Shown: positions 15,269 through 23,819 of the stretch, one piece after another
How the letters are laid out: every line of letters begins with the position of its first letter
Position numbering within the stretch: the first letter of the stretch is position 1
NCBI GenBank assembly: GCA_050331395.1
Contig: JBHJGX010000076.1
Location: 7,662 to 71,661 of the forward strand
Direction of reading: 5' to 3'
Length of the DNA stretch: 64,000 nucleotides
Origin: Thermohalobaculum sp050331395
Lineage (GTDB): Bacteria; Pseudomonadota; Alphaproteobacteria; Rhodobacterales; Rhodobacteraceae
Position numbers and translations under genes: made by a program
Notes under the pieces: model-generated
What the model saw: the letters and a program-made list of their open reading frames with translations, nothing else
What the model was told of the DNA's origin: nothing
Database searches by the model: none

Positions 15269-16162
15269 ATGTGGATCCATCGGATAATCGTCGGGGCGCT
15301 CGCCGCGGCCGTCGCGGCGGCCGGCGCAAGGGCCGAGCCCGAGGCGACTGTCTTTGCCGTCAACGCGCCGCTCGCGGCCTTTGCCGAGCGGCTGGGCGGG
15401 GACGCGGTCCGGGTCGTCTTTCCCGTGCCCGAGGGGCGGGATCCCCAATTCTGGCGGCCGACCATCGCGGAGATCTCCGCCGCACAGCGGGCGGATCTGA
15501 TCCTTTTGAACGGGGCGGGCTTCGCTGTCTGGACCACCAAAGCGAGCCTGCCGCGCGCCCGAACGGTCGATACCTCACGCGGCTTCGCAGACCGGCTGAT
15601 CGCGACAGAGACGATCACCCACAGCCACGGGCCCGAAGGCGAGCACGCCCATACCGGGACGGCCGCCTTCACCTGGCTCGATTTTGCCCAAGCCGCGATC
15701 CAAGCCGAAGCGGTGGCCGACGCCCTCGCCCGGCAACTGCCCGAGCAGGCGGGCGAGATCGAGGCCGCGCGGACCGCGCTTCTCGACGATCTCGACCGGC
15801 TCGACGCCCGCGCCCGGGAGATCGCAGCAGGGCTCGACGGGCGCGTTCTGATCGCAACGCATCCGCGCTATCAGTATTTCGCACGCGCCTACGGTCTCCG
15901 GATCGAGAGCCTGGAGTGGGAGGCGGGCGAGGCGCCGAGCGCCGCCGCCTGGGCCGAGTTCGATGCGCGCGTCGCCGAGACCGGGGCGGGTCTTTTGCTT
16001 TGGGAAACCGAGCCCGCACCCGAGGCCGCGGCGGCGCTCGCTGCCCGCGGGATGGTGGGTGCCGTCTTCGAGACCGGCGCGGGCCGGGGGTCTGAGGGTT
16101 TTGTCGCACGAATGGTGCGCAATCTCGACCGTCTAGCCGAGGCCGCGGCCGCCCTGCCCTGA
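15269..16162 (+). CDS. ZnuA-like metal-binding periplasmic protein with altered ligand sites
   Basis: The 297-residue product has a signal peptide and the cluster A-I (ZnuA/TroA) fold: FAVNAPLAAFAERLGGD at the mature N-terminus, a long central helix, and the hinge region ATHPRYQYFARAYGL. A His-rich loop (HSHGPEGEHAHTG, about residues 117-129) could bind zinc or nickel. The family's first His in DPHxxxP is replaced: the sequence reads DPQFWRPT with Gln60. The second His normally in DPHxWL is also absent (AAFTWLD). It therefore may bind metal differently, or act as a sensor. ATG 15269 has GAGGAGAGG upstream. It ends the metal operon. Confidence 0.85.
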   Translation: MWIHRIIVGALAAAVAAAGARAEPEATVFAVNAPLAAFAERLGGDAVRVVFPVPEGRDPQFWRPTIAEISAAQRADLILLNGAGFAVWTTKASLPRARTVDTSRGFADRLIATETITHSHGPEGEHAHTGTAAFTWLDFAQAAIQAEAVADALARQLPEQAGEIEAARTALLDDLDRLDARAREIAAGLDGRVLIATHPRYQYFARAYGLRIESLEWEAGEAPSAAAWAEFDARVAETGAGLLLWETEPAPEAAAALAARGMVGAVFETGAGRGSEGFVARMVRNLDRLAEAAAALP

Positions 16163-16193
16163 CCGGCTCAGCGCGCGCGGATCGTCGCGCCTC

Positions 16194-16231
16194 GCGGAAG
16201 CGGTCGCGCCCGGCGGAAGCGGTCGCGCCCG
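16194..16231. repeat. Two tandem 19-bp repeats
   Basis: GCGGAAGCGGTCGCGCCCG occurs twice in direct tandem (16194-16212, 16213-16231), in the convergent gap between the ZnuA-like gene and modC. A third, partial copy (GCGAAACC) follows. No terminator hairpin with a T tract was seen. Confidence 0.9.
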
Positions 16232-16295
16232 GCGAAACCGCCAACCCCTCGCGGCTCGCGCCCGCAAGGGACCTCGCCGTAGGCACGGTCCTGCG

Positions 16296-17387
16296 CTAGG
16301 GGCCCGGATCGCCCACGTCCTCGGGCGCGACGGCCACCGATTTGACCACAGCGAAACAGACCACCCCCGGCGCGAGCGCCAACGCCTCGGCCGAACGTTT
16401 GGTCACGCGGGCGAGCAGCGGGCCGGCCTTTGTCCGCAGCGAGACGAGGGCCCCCGGACCCTCGCCCGGGCGCACGCGCTCGACGACGCCCGGCACCACA
16501 TTGAGCGCAGACAGCCTCTCGGGACGGGTCCGGGCAAGGATCACGTCGGTCGCCGGGATGCGGATCCGGATCCGCCGGCCGGGCGGCTGCGCCACCCGCG
16601 GCAAAAGGAGGGCAACCCCTCCCGCATCGAGTTCGGTCAGCCCGTCGCCATGGTGAACCCGCACCACCGCCTCGAACACGGCGCCGGCGGCCCGGACCCC
16701 CGCGGGCATCACGCTCGGATCCGCCAGCACCTCGGCGGCCGGGCCCTGACCGACCACCCGTCCCCGATCGATGGCGATCACGGTGGTGGCGAGGCGGGCG
16801 ACCTCGGCGGCCGCATGGCTCACATAGAGGATCGGCACGGCGATCTCGTCGCGCAGGCGCTCGAAATAGGGGAGGATCTCGGCCTTTCGCGCCTCGTCGA
16901 GAGCGGCGAGCGGCTCGTCGGCAAGGAGCAATGCCGGGCTCGAGAGCAGCGCCCGGCCGAGGGCGACGCGGCTCCGTTCGCCGCCCGAAAGCGCGCCGGG
17001 CCGCCGATCGAGCAGCGGGCCGAGGCCCAGCATCTCGACGATCCGGGCGATCTCGGCGGCGCCCGCCCGATCCCGGGCGAAGCGTCGGCCGTAGAGCAGG
17101 TTCTGCCGCACGCTCAGATGCGGAAAGAGCCGCGCGTCCTGGAACACATAGCCGACGCGCCGGCGATGGGCCGGCAGGGCGATCCTCCGCGCGGTGTCGA
17201 GGAGCACGTGCTCGCCGAGAGCGATCCGACCGGATGCGGGGCGCAGCAGGCCCGCGACCGCGTTTGCGATCGTCGTCTTGCCCGAGCCCGACCGGCCGAA
17301 GAGCACCGTCACCCCGGCCGGCGCGTCGAAGGCCGCATCGAGCTCGAACCCCCCGAGCCGGTGGCGGAGCGCGACCGAGAGCGTCAT
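16296..17387 (-). CDS. modC: Molybdate ABC transporter ATPase ModC
   Basis: The 363-residue ATPase has Walker A FGRSGSGKTT, signature LSGGERSRVALGRALL, Walker B LLLADEPLAALD and the switch His in YVSHA. Residues about 290-355 form a C-terminal TOBE/Mop domain that binds molybdate and regulates transport. The start ATG 17387 overlaps the end of modB by four bases. With ModA and ModB it imports molybdate. It may also power the TupB permease, as no TupC gene is present nearby; that is inference. Confidence 0.95.
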   Translation of the reverse strand: MTLSVALRHRLGGFELDAAFDAPAGVTVLFGRSGSGKTTIANAVAGLLRPASGRIALGEHVLLDTARRIALPAHRRRVGYVFQDARLFPHLSVRQNLLYGRRFARDRAGAAEIARIVEMLGLGPLLDRRPGALSGGERSRVALGRALLSSPALLLADEPLAALDEARKAEILPYFERLRDEIAVPILYVSHAAAEVARLATTVIAIDRGRVVGQGPAAEVLADPSVMPAGVRAAGAVFEAVVRVHHGDGLTELDAGGVALLLPRVAQPPGRRIRIRIPATDVILARTRPERLSALNVVPGVVERVRPGEGPGALVSLRTKAGPLLARVTKRSAEALALAPGVVCFAVVKSVAVAPEDVGDPGP

Positions 17388-18076
17388 CCGCCCGCGACCC
17401 GCCGCGCGACCCGCCGGGCGAGCAGTTCCGAGGCGAGGAGCGCGCCCATGGAGACCGCGACCGAGACGAGCACAAGGCGAAGCGCCGCTGCCTCGCCGCC
17501 CGGAACCTGCAAAAAGGTATAGACCGCAGTCGGCAGGGTCCGGGTCTCGCCGGGGATGTTGGCGACGAAGGTGATCGTTGCGCCGAATTCGCCCATCGCC
17601 TTGGCGAGCGCGAGGACGGCGCCCGCCAGCACGCCCGGCAGAATGAGCGGCAGGGTGACGGTCGCGAAGACCGAGACCGGCCCTGCCCCCAGCGTCGCGG
17701 CGGCATCTTCGAGGCGCGTGTCCACCGCCTCGATCGAAAGCCGGATCGCCCGGACCATGAGCGGGAAGGCCATCACCGCCGCGGCAAGTGCCGCGCCCTC
17801 CCAACGGAAGGCGACCGGGGTTCCGAGCGCGGCCAAGAGCTGGCCGACGGGCCCTTGGTTGCCGAAGACGAGGAGCAGCAGATAGCCCGTCACCACCGGC
17901 GGCAGCACGAGCGGCAGATGCACCAGCCCGTTGAGGAGCGCCCGCCCGGGAAACCGCCAGCGCGCGAGAGCATAGGCGGTCAAAAGGCCGAGCGGCAGGC
18001 TCGCTACCGTCGCCCATGAGGCCACGCGGAGGGAAAGCGCAAACGCCTCCCATTCCTCGGGTCCGAGCCAGCCCAT
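17384..18076 (-). CDS. modB: Molybdate ABC transporter permease ModB
   Basis: The 230-residue inner-membrane permease has five to six membrane segments and the EAA loop (EAAATLGAGPVSVFATVTLPL). Family features include LVLPPVVTGYLLL near residue 57 and AKAMGEFGATITF near residue 165. It lies between modA and modC in one operon, coupled to modC through an ATGA overlap. Confidence 0.95.
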   Translation of the reverse strand: MGWLGPEEWEAFALSLRVASWATVASLPLGLLTAYALARWRFPGRALLNGLVHLPLVLPPVVTGYLLLLVFGNQGPVGQLLAALGTPVAFRWEGAALAAAVMAFPLMVRAIRLSIEAVDTRLEDAAATLGAGPVSVFATVTLPLILPGVLAGAVLALAKAMGEFGATITFVANIPGETRTLPTAVYTFLQVPGGEAAALRLVLVSVAVSMGALLASELLARRVARRVAGG

Positions 18077-18081
18077 GCGCC

Positions 18082-18858
18082 TCAGTCGCCGAGGGGCTGG
18101 AAGCCCTGGCGCGCGAAGGCGGCCGTCGCCTCCGGCCCGCCGAGGAAGGCGAGGAACGGGGCGGCGAGGGCGTTCTCGCTCCGCGCGACCCGGGCGGCCG
18201 GATAGACGATCGGCGGGTGGCTCGTCTCGGGGAAGGTGGCGAGGATGCGGACCCTCGGCTCGGCGCGGGCGTCAGTCGCATAGACGAGGCCGAGCGGGGC
18301 CTCGCCGGCGGCAACGAGGCGGAGCGCGGCGCGGACGTTCTCGGCCTCAGCGATCCGGGGCGCCACGCCCTCCCAAAGCCCGAGCGCCGTGAGCGCGGCC
18401 TTGCCGTAAATGCCGGCCGGAACGGCTTCGGTGAGCGCCATCGCAAGCCGCCCCTCGCCCAGGAGGCCGGGCAAATCGAGGGCGGGCCAGATCTCTACCG
18501 GCGGAACCGGCGCGGAGGCGATTAGCACGAGACGGTTGCCGACCAAGTCACGGCGGCTCTCGGGCACGATCAGCCCGTCGGCGGCGAGCCGGTCCATCCA
18601 GGCCGCATCGGCGGTGATCACCAGGTCCGCCGGTGCGCCTTGGGCGATTTGGCGGGCGATGGCGGACGACCCGGCGAGCGACAGCCGCGGCCGCGCCCCG
18701 GTCTGGGCTGCGAAGGCGTCGGCGATCTCTTCGAGCGCATCCTTGAGGCTCGCGGCGGCGAAGACGGTGAGATCGCCGCTGCGCGCCGGGGCGGCCATCA
18801 GGCCGAGAACGGCGGCCAAAAGGGCGATGGGGAGACGCGCGAGGAAGGAGCGGAGCAT
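18082..18858 (-). CDS. modA: Molybdate-binding periplasmic protein ModA
   Basis: The 258-residue precursor has a signal peptide (MLRSFLARLPIALLAAVLG) and the ModA opening LTVFAAASLKDALEEIA, then SLAGSSAIARQIAQGAPADL and ENVRAALRLVAAGEAPLG, which carry the molybdate-binding serines and the conserved loop. ATG 18858 is preferred to ATG 18915 because it places the signal peptide at the N-terminus. A candidate Mo-box lies at 18869-18894, directly upstream of this start. Confidence 0.95.
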   Translation of the reverse strand: MLRSFLARLPIALLAAVLGLMAAPARSGDLTVFAAASLKDALEEIADAFAAQTGARPRLSLAGSSAIARQIAQGAPADLVITADAAWMDRLAADGLIVPESRRDLVGNRLVLIASAPVPPVEIWPALDLPGLLGEGRLAMALTEAVPAGIYGKAALTALGLWEGVAPRIAEAENVRAALRLVAAGEAPLGLVYATDARAEPRVRILATFPETSHPPIVYPAARVARSENALAAPFLAFLGGPEATAAFARQGFQPLGD

Positions 18859-18868
18859 GGGCACTCGA

Positions 18869-18894
18869 GCGATATGGTTCGCCAGGAATATCGC
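18869..18894 (-). promoter_or_regulatory. Candidate ModE-binding palindrome (Mo-box)
   Basis: GCGATAT at 18869-18875 and ATATCGC at 18888-18894 are perfect inverted repeats with a 12-base spacer. AT-rich half-sites of this kind upstream of modA are bound by ModE-molybdate in proteobacteria and repress modABC when molybdate is plentiful. The site lies 10 bases before the modA start and between modE and modA, as expected. The match to known Mo-boxes is partial. Confidence 0.55.
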
Positions 18895-18941
18895 ATTGGT
18901 CCCTCGATCTGTCAAAGCCGGGCTGCGGTCGGGCGCCGGGC

Positions 18942-19301
18942 TCAGTCCTCGCGCAGCATTTCGCGGAGCCGCGAGAGGTTCTCGGCGCTTGCGGTCTCGG
19001 CCGCCCGTTCGAGGGCCCGGTATTCGGCCAGCACCTGGTGCCCGGTCTCGGTGACGGCCGCACCGCCGCCCCGGACACCGCCCCGGCTGCTCTCGACGAC
19101 GGGCAAGCGGAACATCGCGTTCATCGTCTCCACCAGCTGCCAGGCGCGCTTATAGCTCATATTCATCTCCCGCCCCGCCGCCGCGATCGAGCCGGTGCGG
19201 GCGATGCGCTCCAGGAGGTCGGCTTTGCCGGGTCCGAGCATTTCCCGAGGCCCGAAGACGATGCGGATCCGATAGCGCGGGGGGTCGTGGCGGTCGCTCA
19301 T
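18942..19301 (-). CDS. modE: ModE-type HTH regulator (DNA-binding domain only)
   Basis: The 119-residue protein is a winged-helix domain of the ModE N-terminal type: GPGKADLLERIARTGSIAAAGREM, then MSYKRAWQLVETMN, with a wing containing SRGGVRGGGAAVTETG. The C-terminal molybdate-binding TOBE domains of E. coli ModE are missing, as in many short alphaproteobacterial forms. It probably controls modABC downstream and perhaps tupBA. Molybdate sensing in such short forms is not well understood; the HTH/PBP-like regulator at 7531-8427 might supply it. Confidence 0.85.
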   Translation of the reverse strand: MSDRHDPPRYRIRIVFGPREMLGPGKADLLERIARTGSIAAAGREMNMSYKRAWQLVETMNAMFRLPVVESSRGGVRGGGAAVTETGHQVLAEYRALERAAETASAENLSRLREMLRED

Positions 19302-19348
19302 GGCCGAAAGAATGGCCCGCTCGGATCGGCGCCGGCAAGCGGCGGAGC

Positions 19349-19903
19349 TCAGTCGGTGTCGAGAAACCCGGCGCCGGCACCGGCCCGGCGTGCGGGGTCG
19401 GCGGGCGCGTGGGTCCGGGCGGCAAAGCGTTTGAGGCGCAGGATCGTTCCGTCGTCGGCCACCGCGCGGGAGCCGAGCGGCAAGACGGGCGGTGCGGGCG
19501 CGGGGCGCAGGGTGGTGGGCACGGGATGGGGAGGCGGAGGGGCGCCGGTCAGGGCCACCCCGTCTCGGCCGATGAGCGCTGCGCCACCCGTCCAGTCGAG
19601 CCGAAGACCGGGCGCCGCGTGGCAGGCGAGAAAAGGCACGAGGAGAAGCGGCTGGGCGCAGGCGCTGTGATCACCGAGCGCAGGGACCGCGGCGTCCGAG
19701 ATCGCCGCACCCCGCCGGATCGGGCAGCCTGCCTCGGGCGGCGGAGCCTCGCAGAGATCGGCGAGTGCGGCCGCGCCGGCGAGCCCGCGGGCCTCGAGCC
19801 AACGCACGGCCATGGCCGCTTCCTCGGCCAGGCCCCATGGCCATCCCGCGCCGCGTGCGGCGGAGAGGGCGAGCGCGGCGACTTCGCCGAGAGACCGGCT
19901 CAC
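19349..19903 (-). CDS. DUF3726 family protein
   Basis: The 184-residue cytoplasmic protein opens with the DUF3726 signature (SLGEVAALALSAARGAG, then WGLAEEAA). No catalytic motif is visible. The start is taken as GTG 19903, which overlaps the stop of the preceding gene (GTGA) and is therefore translationally coupled to it; the in-frame start at 19960 would lie deep inside that gene. Its product probably works with the two proteins encoded upstream. Function unknown. Confidence 0.72.
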   Translation of the reverse strand: MSRSLGEVAALALSAARGAGWPWGLAEEAAMAVRWLEARGLAGAAALADLCEAPPPEAGCPIRRGAAISDAAVPALGDHSACAQPLLLVPFLACHAAPGLRLDWTGGAALIGRDGVALTGAPPPPHPVPTTLRPAPAPPVLPLGSRAVADDGTILRLKRFAARTHAPADPARRAGAGAGFLDTD

Positions 19904-21558
19904 GCCGCGCCGAGATCGTCGGGCAGGGGCGCGTCCGCGAACATGGTGATCCGCAGCCACCGGTCCGAGCGCGGATCGAAGCGCGTGGCCCCGAAGAAGG
20001 CGAGCTTGGCTCGCAGCAGGTCGATGGGCAAAAGCTCGGCGCCGATCAGGTTGTCCCGGATCTCGGCATAGGGCCGGCGCATCGCCCGCTGCACCCGGCG
20101 GACGGCGTGGCGGTGCTCGGGGCGGCGCAGCAGCAGATCGGCGATCGGCATGTCGCCGGAGGTCTCGAGCGCGGTCTGGAGCACGGCGGCGAGGGCGGCG
20201 ACGTCGCGGCCCGTCGCGAGCGGCTGCTCATAGGCGGTGAGGCCGGGATCGCTGCGGTCGCCAAGGCGGGGCTCGAGCTTCTCCTCCGAGACGTACCAGA
20301 CCCGGGCCGCGGCCTCGGCGGCGCGGAAATCCGTGTGGAGCGCCCACGGATAGTCCCGGGCGATGCCCGCCATGAGCGCGGCCGTGCCCATCCGCCCGTC
20401 AATTCGGAAACACGCCGTCTCGTCGGCGGACATGGTCGCGGCCAGGTCGTCCACCGCCGCACCCGCCAGATCGATGAGGAGCGAGACGAGCCGTTCCTGC
20501 GCCTCGAGCCCGAGGCTGGCTTCGACCCATCGATAGAGCGCGTCCCAGGGCCGGGCGGCCTCCGCCTTCGTCGTCCATGCGGCTCGAAGCGTGGCGAGAT
20601 CGCTCCGCAGCCCGGCGATCCGCGCCGCATAGGCGGGATCGGCCACGTGCCAGTCGGCGGCGTCCGCCTCGGCCGCGGCGAGCAAATCGGAGAACCGCGC
20701 GCGCTCGTCGTCCGAGGCGTCCGGCCGGGCCCGCATCCGGGCAAGCGCCGTCTCGCGCGCGCCGATCCAGGCATCGAGAAGCGCCGGATGGTTCACCAGG
20801 AATGGCGCCATCCCGAGCCCCGTGGAATTCCCGACGCCGAGGCGCCGCCGGAGCGCAGGCGCGAGCCGGACGGCCCGGCCGGGCGCCTGCGCCGCGGCCA
20901 TGTGTTCGACCAAATCGAGCGTGAAGGCGCGGATCAGCCAGACCGCCAGCATCTCCGGCTGAAACGCGCCCGCGAATTCCGCCCGGTCGGCCCAAAGATC
21001 GCGGTCGGCCGCGCCGAATTTGCCCGAGCCGTAGACGGCGGTTGTGCGCATCAGATACCCGACGCCGGCCAGTTGGGCGGGATCGGGCTGGCGCCCCTCG
21101 GCGAGGCGATCGCGCACATGGCCGAAGAGCCGGACCGAGCGGTTGGCGCGGGAAAGCACGAGCTCTCGAACGCCGATCCGGCCCGCCTCCTGGCGGGGCA
21201 CATTGGCCGCGAGCCGCGCGAGGTCCTCGGCATCCGGCTCTCCGTCCACGAGCGCGAAGGTCGCATCCCAGGCTTCGGCGATGACCCGGTCCGAGCGGCA
21301 CTCGGGCGGCAGGTCATGGGCGAAGGCCACGAGCGTATAGCTCCGCGGCCCGCGCAACCGATAGGCGGCCCGCCCGACCCCGCGGGCGTCGATCTCCCAG
21401 AGCGGCCGGTCCACGCGCCAGCCCCCGGCAAAGAGGCGGCGCAGGAGCGTCGGCATAAAGCTGAGCCGCGTTCGGTGCATGGCGCCGAGCCGCGCGAGCC
21501 GCATCACCTGCTCGGGCGGGCGGAGCGAGAGGGCGCCGGGCGAGAGATCGAGCGACAT
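19900..21558 (-). CDS. Unknown 552-residue protein in dipeptidase cassette
   Basis: I do not recognise a domain with certainty. The protein is largely alpha-helical, without signal peptide or membrane segments. It has conserved-looking patches: MHRTRLSFMPTLLRRLF (about 27-43), a strand DRPLWEIDARGVGRAAYRL, and FGAADRDLWADRAEFAGAF near residue 180. Its 15-base gap to the dipeptidase-like gene and its GTGA overlap with the DUF3726 gene make a three-gene unit. Codon use fits the surrounding genes, so it is a genuine resident gene. An enzyme or adaptor acting on the dipeptidase product is possible. Confidence 0.75.
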   Translation of the reverse strand: MSLDLSPGALSLRPPEQVMRLARLGAMHRTRLSFMPTLLRRLFAGGWRVDRPLWEIDARGVGRAAYRLRGPRSYTLVAFAHDLPPECRSDRVIAEAWDATFALVDGEPDAEDLARLAANVPRQEAGRIGVRELVLSRANRSVRLFGHVRDRLAEGRQPDPAQLAGVGYLMRTTAVYGSGKFGAADRDLWADRAEFAGAFQPEMLAVWLIRAFTLDLVEHMAAAQAPGRAVRLAPALRRRLGVGNSTGLGMAPFLVNHPALLDAWIGARETALARMRARPDASDDERARFSDLLAAAEADAADWHVADPAYAARIAGLRSDLATLRAAWTTKAEAARPWDALYRWVEASLGLEAQERLVSLLIDLAGAAVDDLAATMSADETACFRIDGRMGTAALMAGIARDYPWALHTDFRAAEAAARVWYVSEEKLEPRLGDRSDPGLTAYEQPLATGRDVAALAAVLQTALETSGDMPIADLLLRRPEHRHAVRRVQRAMRRPYAEIRDNLIGAELLPIDLLRAKLAFFGATRFDPRSDRWLRITMFADAPLPDDLGAA

Positions 21559-21573
21559 GAGGACCCTCCTAAA

Positions 21574-22557
21574 TCAGCCGGTCTGGCGCGCGCCCCGTTC
21601 GGGCGCCGCGGGGCCGAAGCTCCGCTCGAAGAAGGCGAGCCAGTTCTCCCCGAGGATGCCCGCGATCTCGCCCGCCGAGAAGCCCACCCCGCGCAGACCC
21701 GTCTCGAGGCCCGGCCAGTCCCGATTGTCCCGGAACCAGGCGGGCTGGGGCGGGAAGCGCACGTTCGGGTCGTCCGCCGCCCAGCGTCCCCCGCGCATCC
21801 ATTGCACGACGCGGTCCGGCTGATCCTGGCAGAGATCCGAACCGATACCGATCCGCTCGGGCCCCATGCGCTCGGCGGTGCGCGCGACCATGGCGCAGAA
21901 GCCCTCGAGCGTGCAGTCCGACCCGCCGGCCAAATGGTGGGGATAAAGCGAAAAACCGAGCATCCCGCCGGTCTCGGCCAGCGCGGCGAGCACCCGGTCG
22001 GATTTGTTCCGCGCGGTCGGGTGCCAGGCGGAGGGGTTGGCATGGGTCACGGCAATGGGCCGGGTGGACCGCTCGATGGCATCGAGGGTCGAGCGCTCGG
22101 CCGAGTGGCTCATATCGACGACGATGCCGAGCCGGTTCATCTCGGCGACCGCTGCCCGGCCCAGGCGGGTCAGGCCCGGATCCTCGGCCTCGGTCCAGCC
22201 CGTCGCGAGAAGTGACTGGGCATTATAGGACAGCTGCACGAAGCGGATCCCGAGCGCGTGCCAGATCTCGAGCAGGCCGAGGTCGTCCTCGATCGGCTGG
22301 GGCGTCTGAAAGCCAAAGAAGATCGCCGTCCGCCCCTCGGCCCGGGCGCGCCGGACATCTGCGGCGGTCCGGCCTGGGAAAATCAGATCGGAGTGGGCGG
22401 CGAAGCGGCGGTTCCAGGCCTCGATATTCGCGACCGCCTCTCTGAAGGTCTCGTGGTAGGCGATCGTCGCGTGCATCGCATGGACGCCGCCCTCGCGCAT
22501 CTGGCGAAAGACGGTCTCGGACCAGTTCGCGTATTGCAGAGCGTCGATCCGGTGCAT
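21574..22557 (-). CDS. Renal-dipeptidase-like (M19) amidohydrolase
   Basis: The 327-residue enzyme belongs to the membrane (renal) dipeptidase family. Visible motifs are the DMSHSAE zinc-binding segment (about residue 170), THANPSAWHPTARNKSD (about 195) and RIGIGSD (about 265). The N-terminal HxD zinc pair of classical members is replaced by IDALQYANW, as in the subfamily found in Pseudomonas glycine-betaine catabolic clusters. It may thus hydrolyse an amide other than a normal dipeptide. Start ATG 22557 follows GGAGG by four bases; ATG 22575 is an alternative. First gene of the cassette running to 19349. Confidence 0.87.
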   Translation of the reverse strand: MHRIDALQYANWSETVFRQMREGGVHAMHATIAYHETFREAVANIEAWNRRFAAHSDLIFPGRTAADVRRARAEGRTAIFFGFQTPQPIEDDLGLLEIWHALGIRFVQLSYNAQSLLATGWTEAEDPGLTRLGRAAVAEMNRLGIVVDMSHSAERSTLDAIERSTRPIAVTHANPSAWHPTARNKSDRVLAALAETGGMLGFSLYPHHLAGGSDCTLEGFCAMVARTAERMGPERIGIGSDLCQDQPDRVVQWMRGGRWAADDPNVRFPPQPAWFRDNRDWPGLETGLRGVGFSAGEIAGILGENWLAFFERSFGPAAPERGARQTG

Positions 22558-22786
22558 CGGGCCTCCGAGGGTCATCTGACGCGGCCAGCGCCGCCGACGC
22601 AAGGGCCGGATTTGCCTCTTTGCCATGCCGCGCAAACGGAGGCGCCCCGGTCCAGAGACACGCCGCCCGCAAAGCCCGTGCCGGGCGCGATCGACTGGAA
22701 GCCTTGGCTGGTCGAGGTGGTGCGCGTTTGAACCGGGAGGATTTGCACGGGTTGGGAGCGCGGACGGCCGCGCTCCCCAAGGGGCG

Positions 22787-23554
22787 TCAGACGAAGAGCC
22801 CGTCGGCCTCGAAGCTGAAGTTCGCCTCGGAGAAATCGGGCAGCTCGTCGACCGCCTCCGGATTGCCGAGATCGCTCAGATTGGTGACGTGCTGGATCGC
22901 GCTCGCCGCATCGTCGAGATCGTCGACCTGGAAGAGCCGGTTCCGGCCCTGATTGATGTTGTGATAGACGAAAAAGCCCGCGCCTTCGTCCTCGGGCGTC
23001 TCGGCGAGCGCGGCGGCGAGCGCATCGGCCGCCTGGCCTGCATTGTTCCAGACGCCTTCGAGCACATAGACGGTGTTGCCGCCCTCGATGCCGAGAAGTT
23101 CGATATCGTTCGGGTCCTCGCCGTTGGCCCGGTCGACCACCTGGACCGAAAGCGGCGCGTCGACGCCGAAGCTCTCGGCATCGAGCACGAGTTGGTCATC
23201 GTGCACGTCGAAATCGAGGATCGTCTCGGCGCCGTCGCTCTCGCCCTCGGCAAAGACAAAGCGGTCGGGACCCTTGCCGCCCGAGGTGACGTCGTTGCCG
23301 TCGCCCGAGCGGATCAGATCCGCTCCGAAGCCGCCGTCGATCGTGTCCTCACCGGCGCCGCCGTCGAGCTGATCGCGGCCGAAGCCGCCATAGACCGCGT
23401 CGTCACCGCCGAGGGCGACGATCGTGTCGGCAAAGATCGTGCCGTCGAGCCCGTCGTCGCCATCGGTACCGATTTGGTCGCGATCGATCCGAGACAGAAG
23501 CGCGTCGAAGAACGTGAAGAGGTTCGAGTTCAGGAAAAAGAACGGAAGGGGCAT
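22787..23554 (-). CDS. RTX-type calcium-binding protein, probable type I secretion substrate
   Basis: The 255-residue acidic protein holds RTX nonapeptide repeats at about residues 28-95 (GTDGDDGLDG, GGDDAVYGG, GGAGEDTIDGG, GSGDGNDVTSGG forms) that bind calcium in a beta roll after secretion. These are followed by a typical end domain: DRFVFAEGE, then TILDFDVHDDQLVLD. A C-terminal 140-residue domain of the bluetail kind ends FSFEADGLFV. There is no signal peptide, as expected for type I secretion. No type I secretion genes are in the window. No enzyme domain is visible, so its role outside the cell is unknown. Confidence 0.85.
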   Translation of the reverse strand: MPLPFFFLNSNLFTFFDALLSRIDRDQIGTDGDDGLDGTIFADTIVALGGDDAVYGGFGRDQLDGGAGEDTIDGGFGADLIRSGDGNDVTSGGKGPDRFVFAEGESDGAETILDFDVHDDQLVLDAESFGVDAPLSVQVVDRANGEDPNDIELLGIEGGNTVYVLEGVWNNAGQAADALAAALAETPEDEGAGFFVYHNINQGRNRLFQVDDLDDAASAIQHVTNLSDLGNPEAVDELPDFSEANFSFEADGLFV

Positions 23555-23819
23555 GGGTCTCTCCTTGCTTGGCCATGGCCGCCGGGCTCCTGTCGTTTCG
23601 CGGCCCGGCGTGCCCCTGTCGGTGCCGCGCGCTCCGAGACCGGTTTCAGACGAGATCGTGAGCGGACGGCGTGAACCCGTTCCGACCGGATCGGCACGCC
23701 GCCCACGGCGGTCGCGCGCCCGCGGAAACCATTAAAGATTTGTGACAAGCCGAATTTCCGTTTCCCGCCGCTGGGACGAGCGCTAAACCCTCGGTAAACA
23801 CAAGCTCAGGAGATCGTTC
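23555..23819. promoter_or_regulatory. Divergent region between RTX gene and DUF3299-like gene
   Basis: This gap must hold promoters for the leftward RTX gene and the rightward three-gene unit. Bases 23725-23765 are AT-richer and may hold the rightward promoter. AGGAGA at 23809-23814 is the ribosome site for ATG 23820. I see no clear palindromic operator. Confidence 0.35.

Noticed and set aside
19765..22215. An 816-codon plus-strand open frame across the dipeptidase cassette
   Set aside because: It is the reverse shadow of three coupled minus-strand genes with family motifs; no ribosome site or domain.
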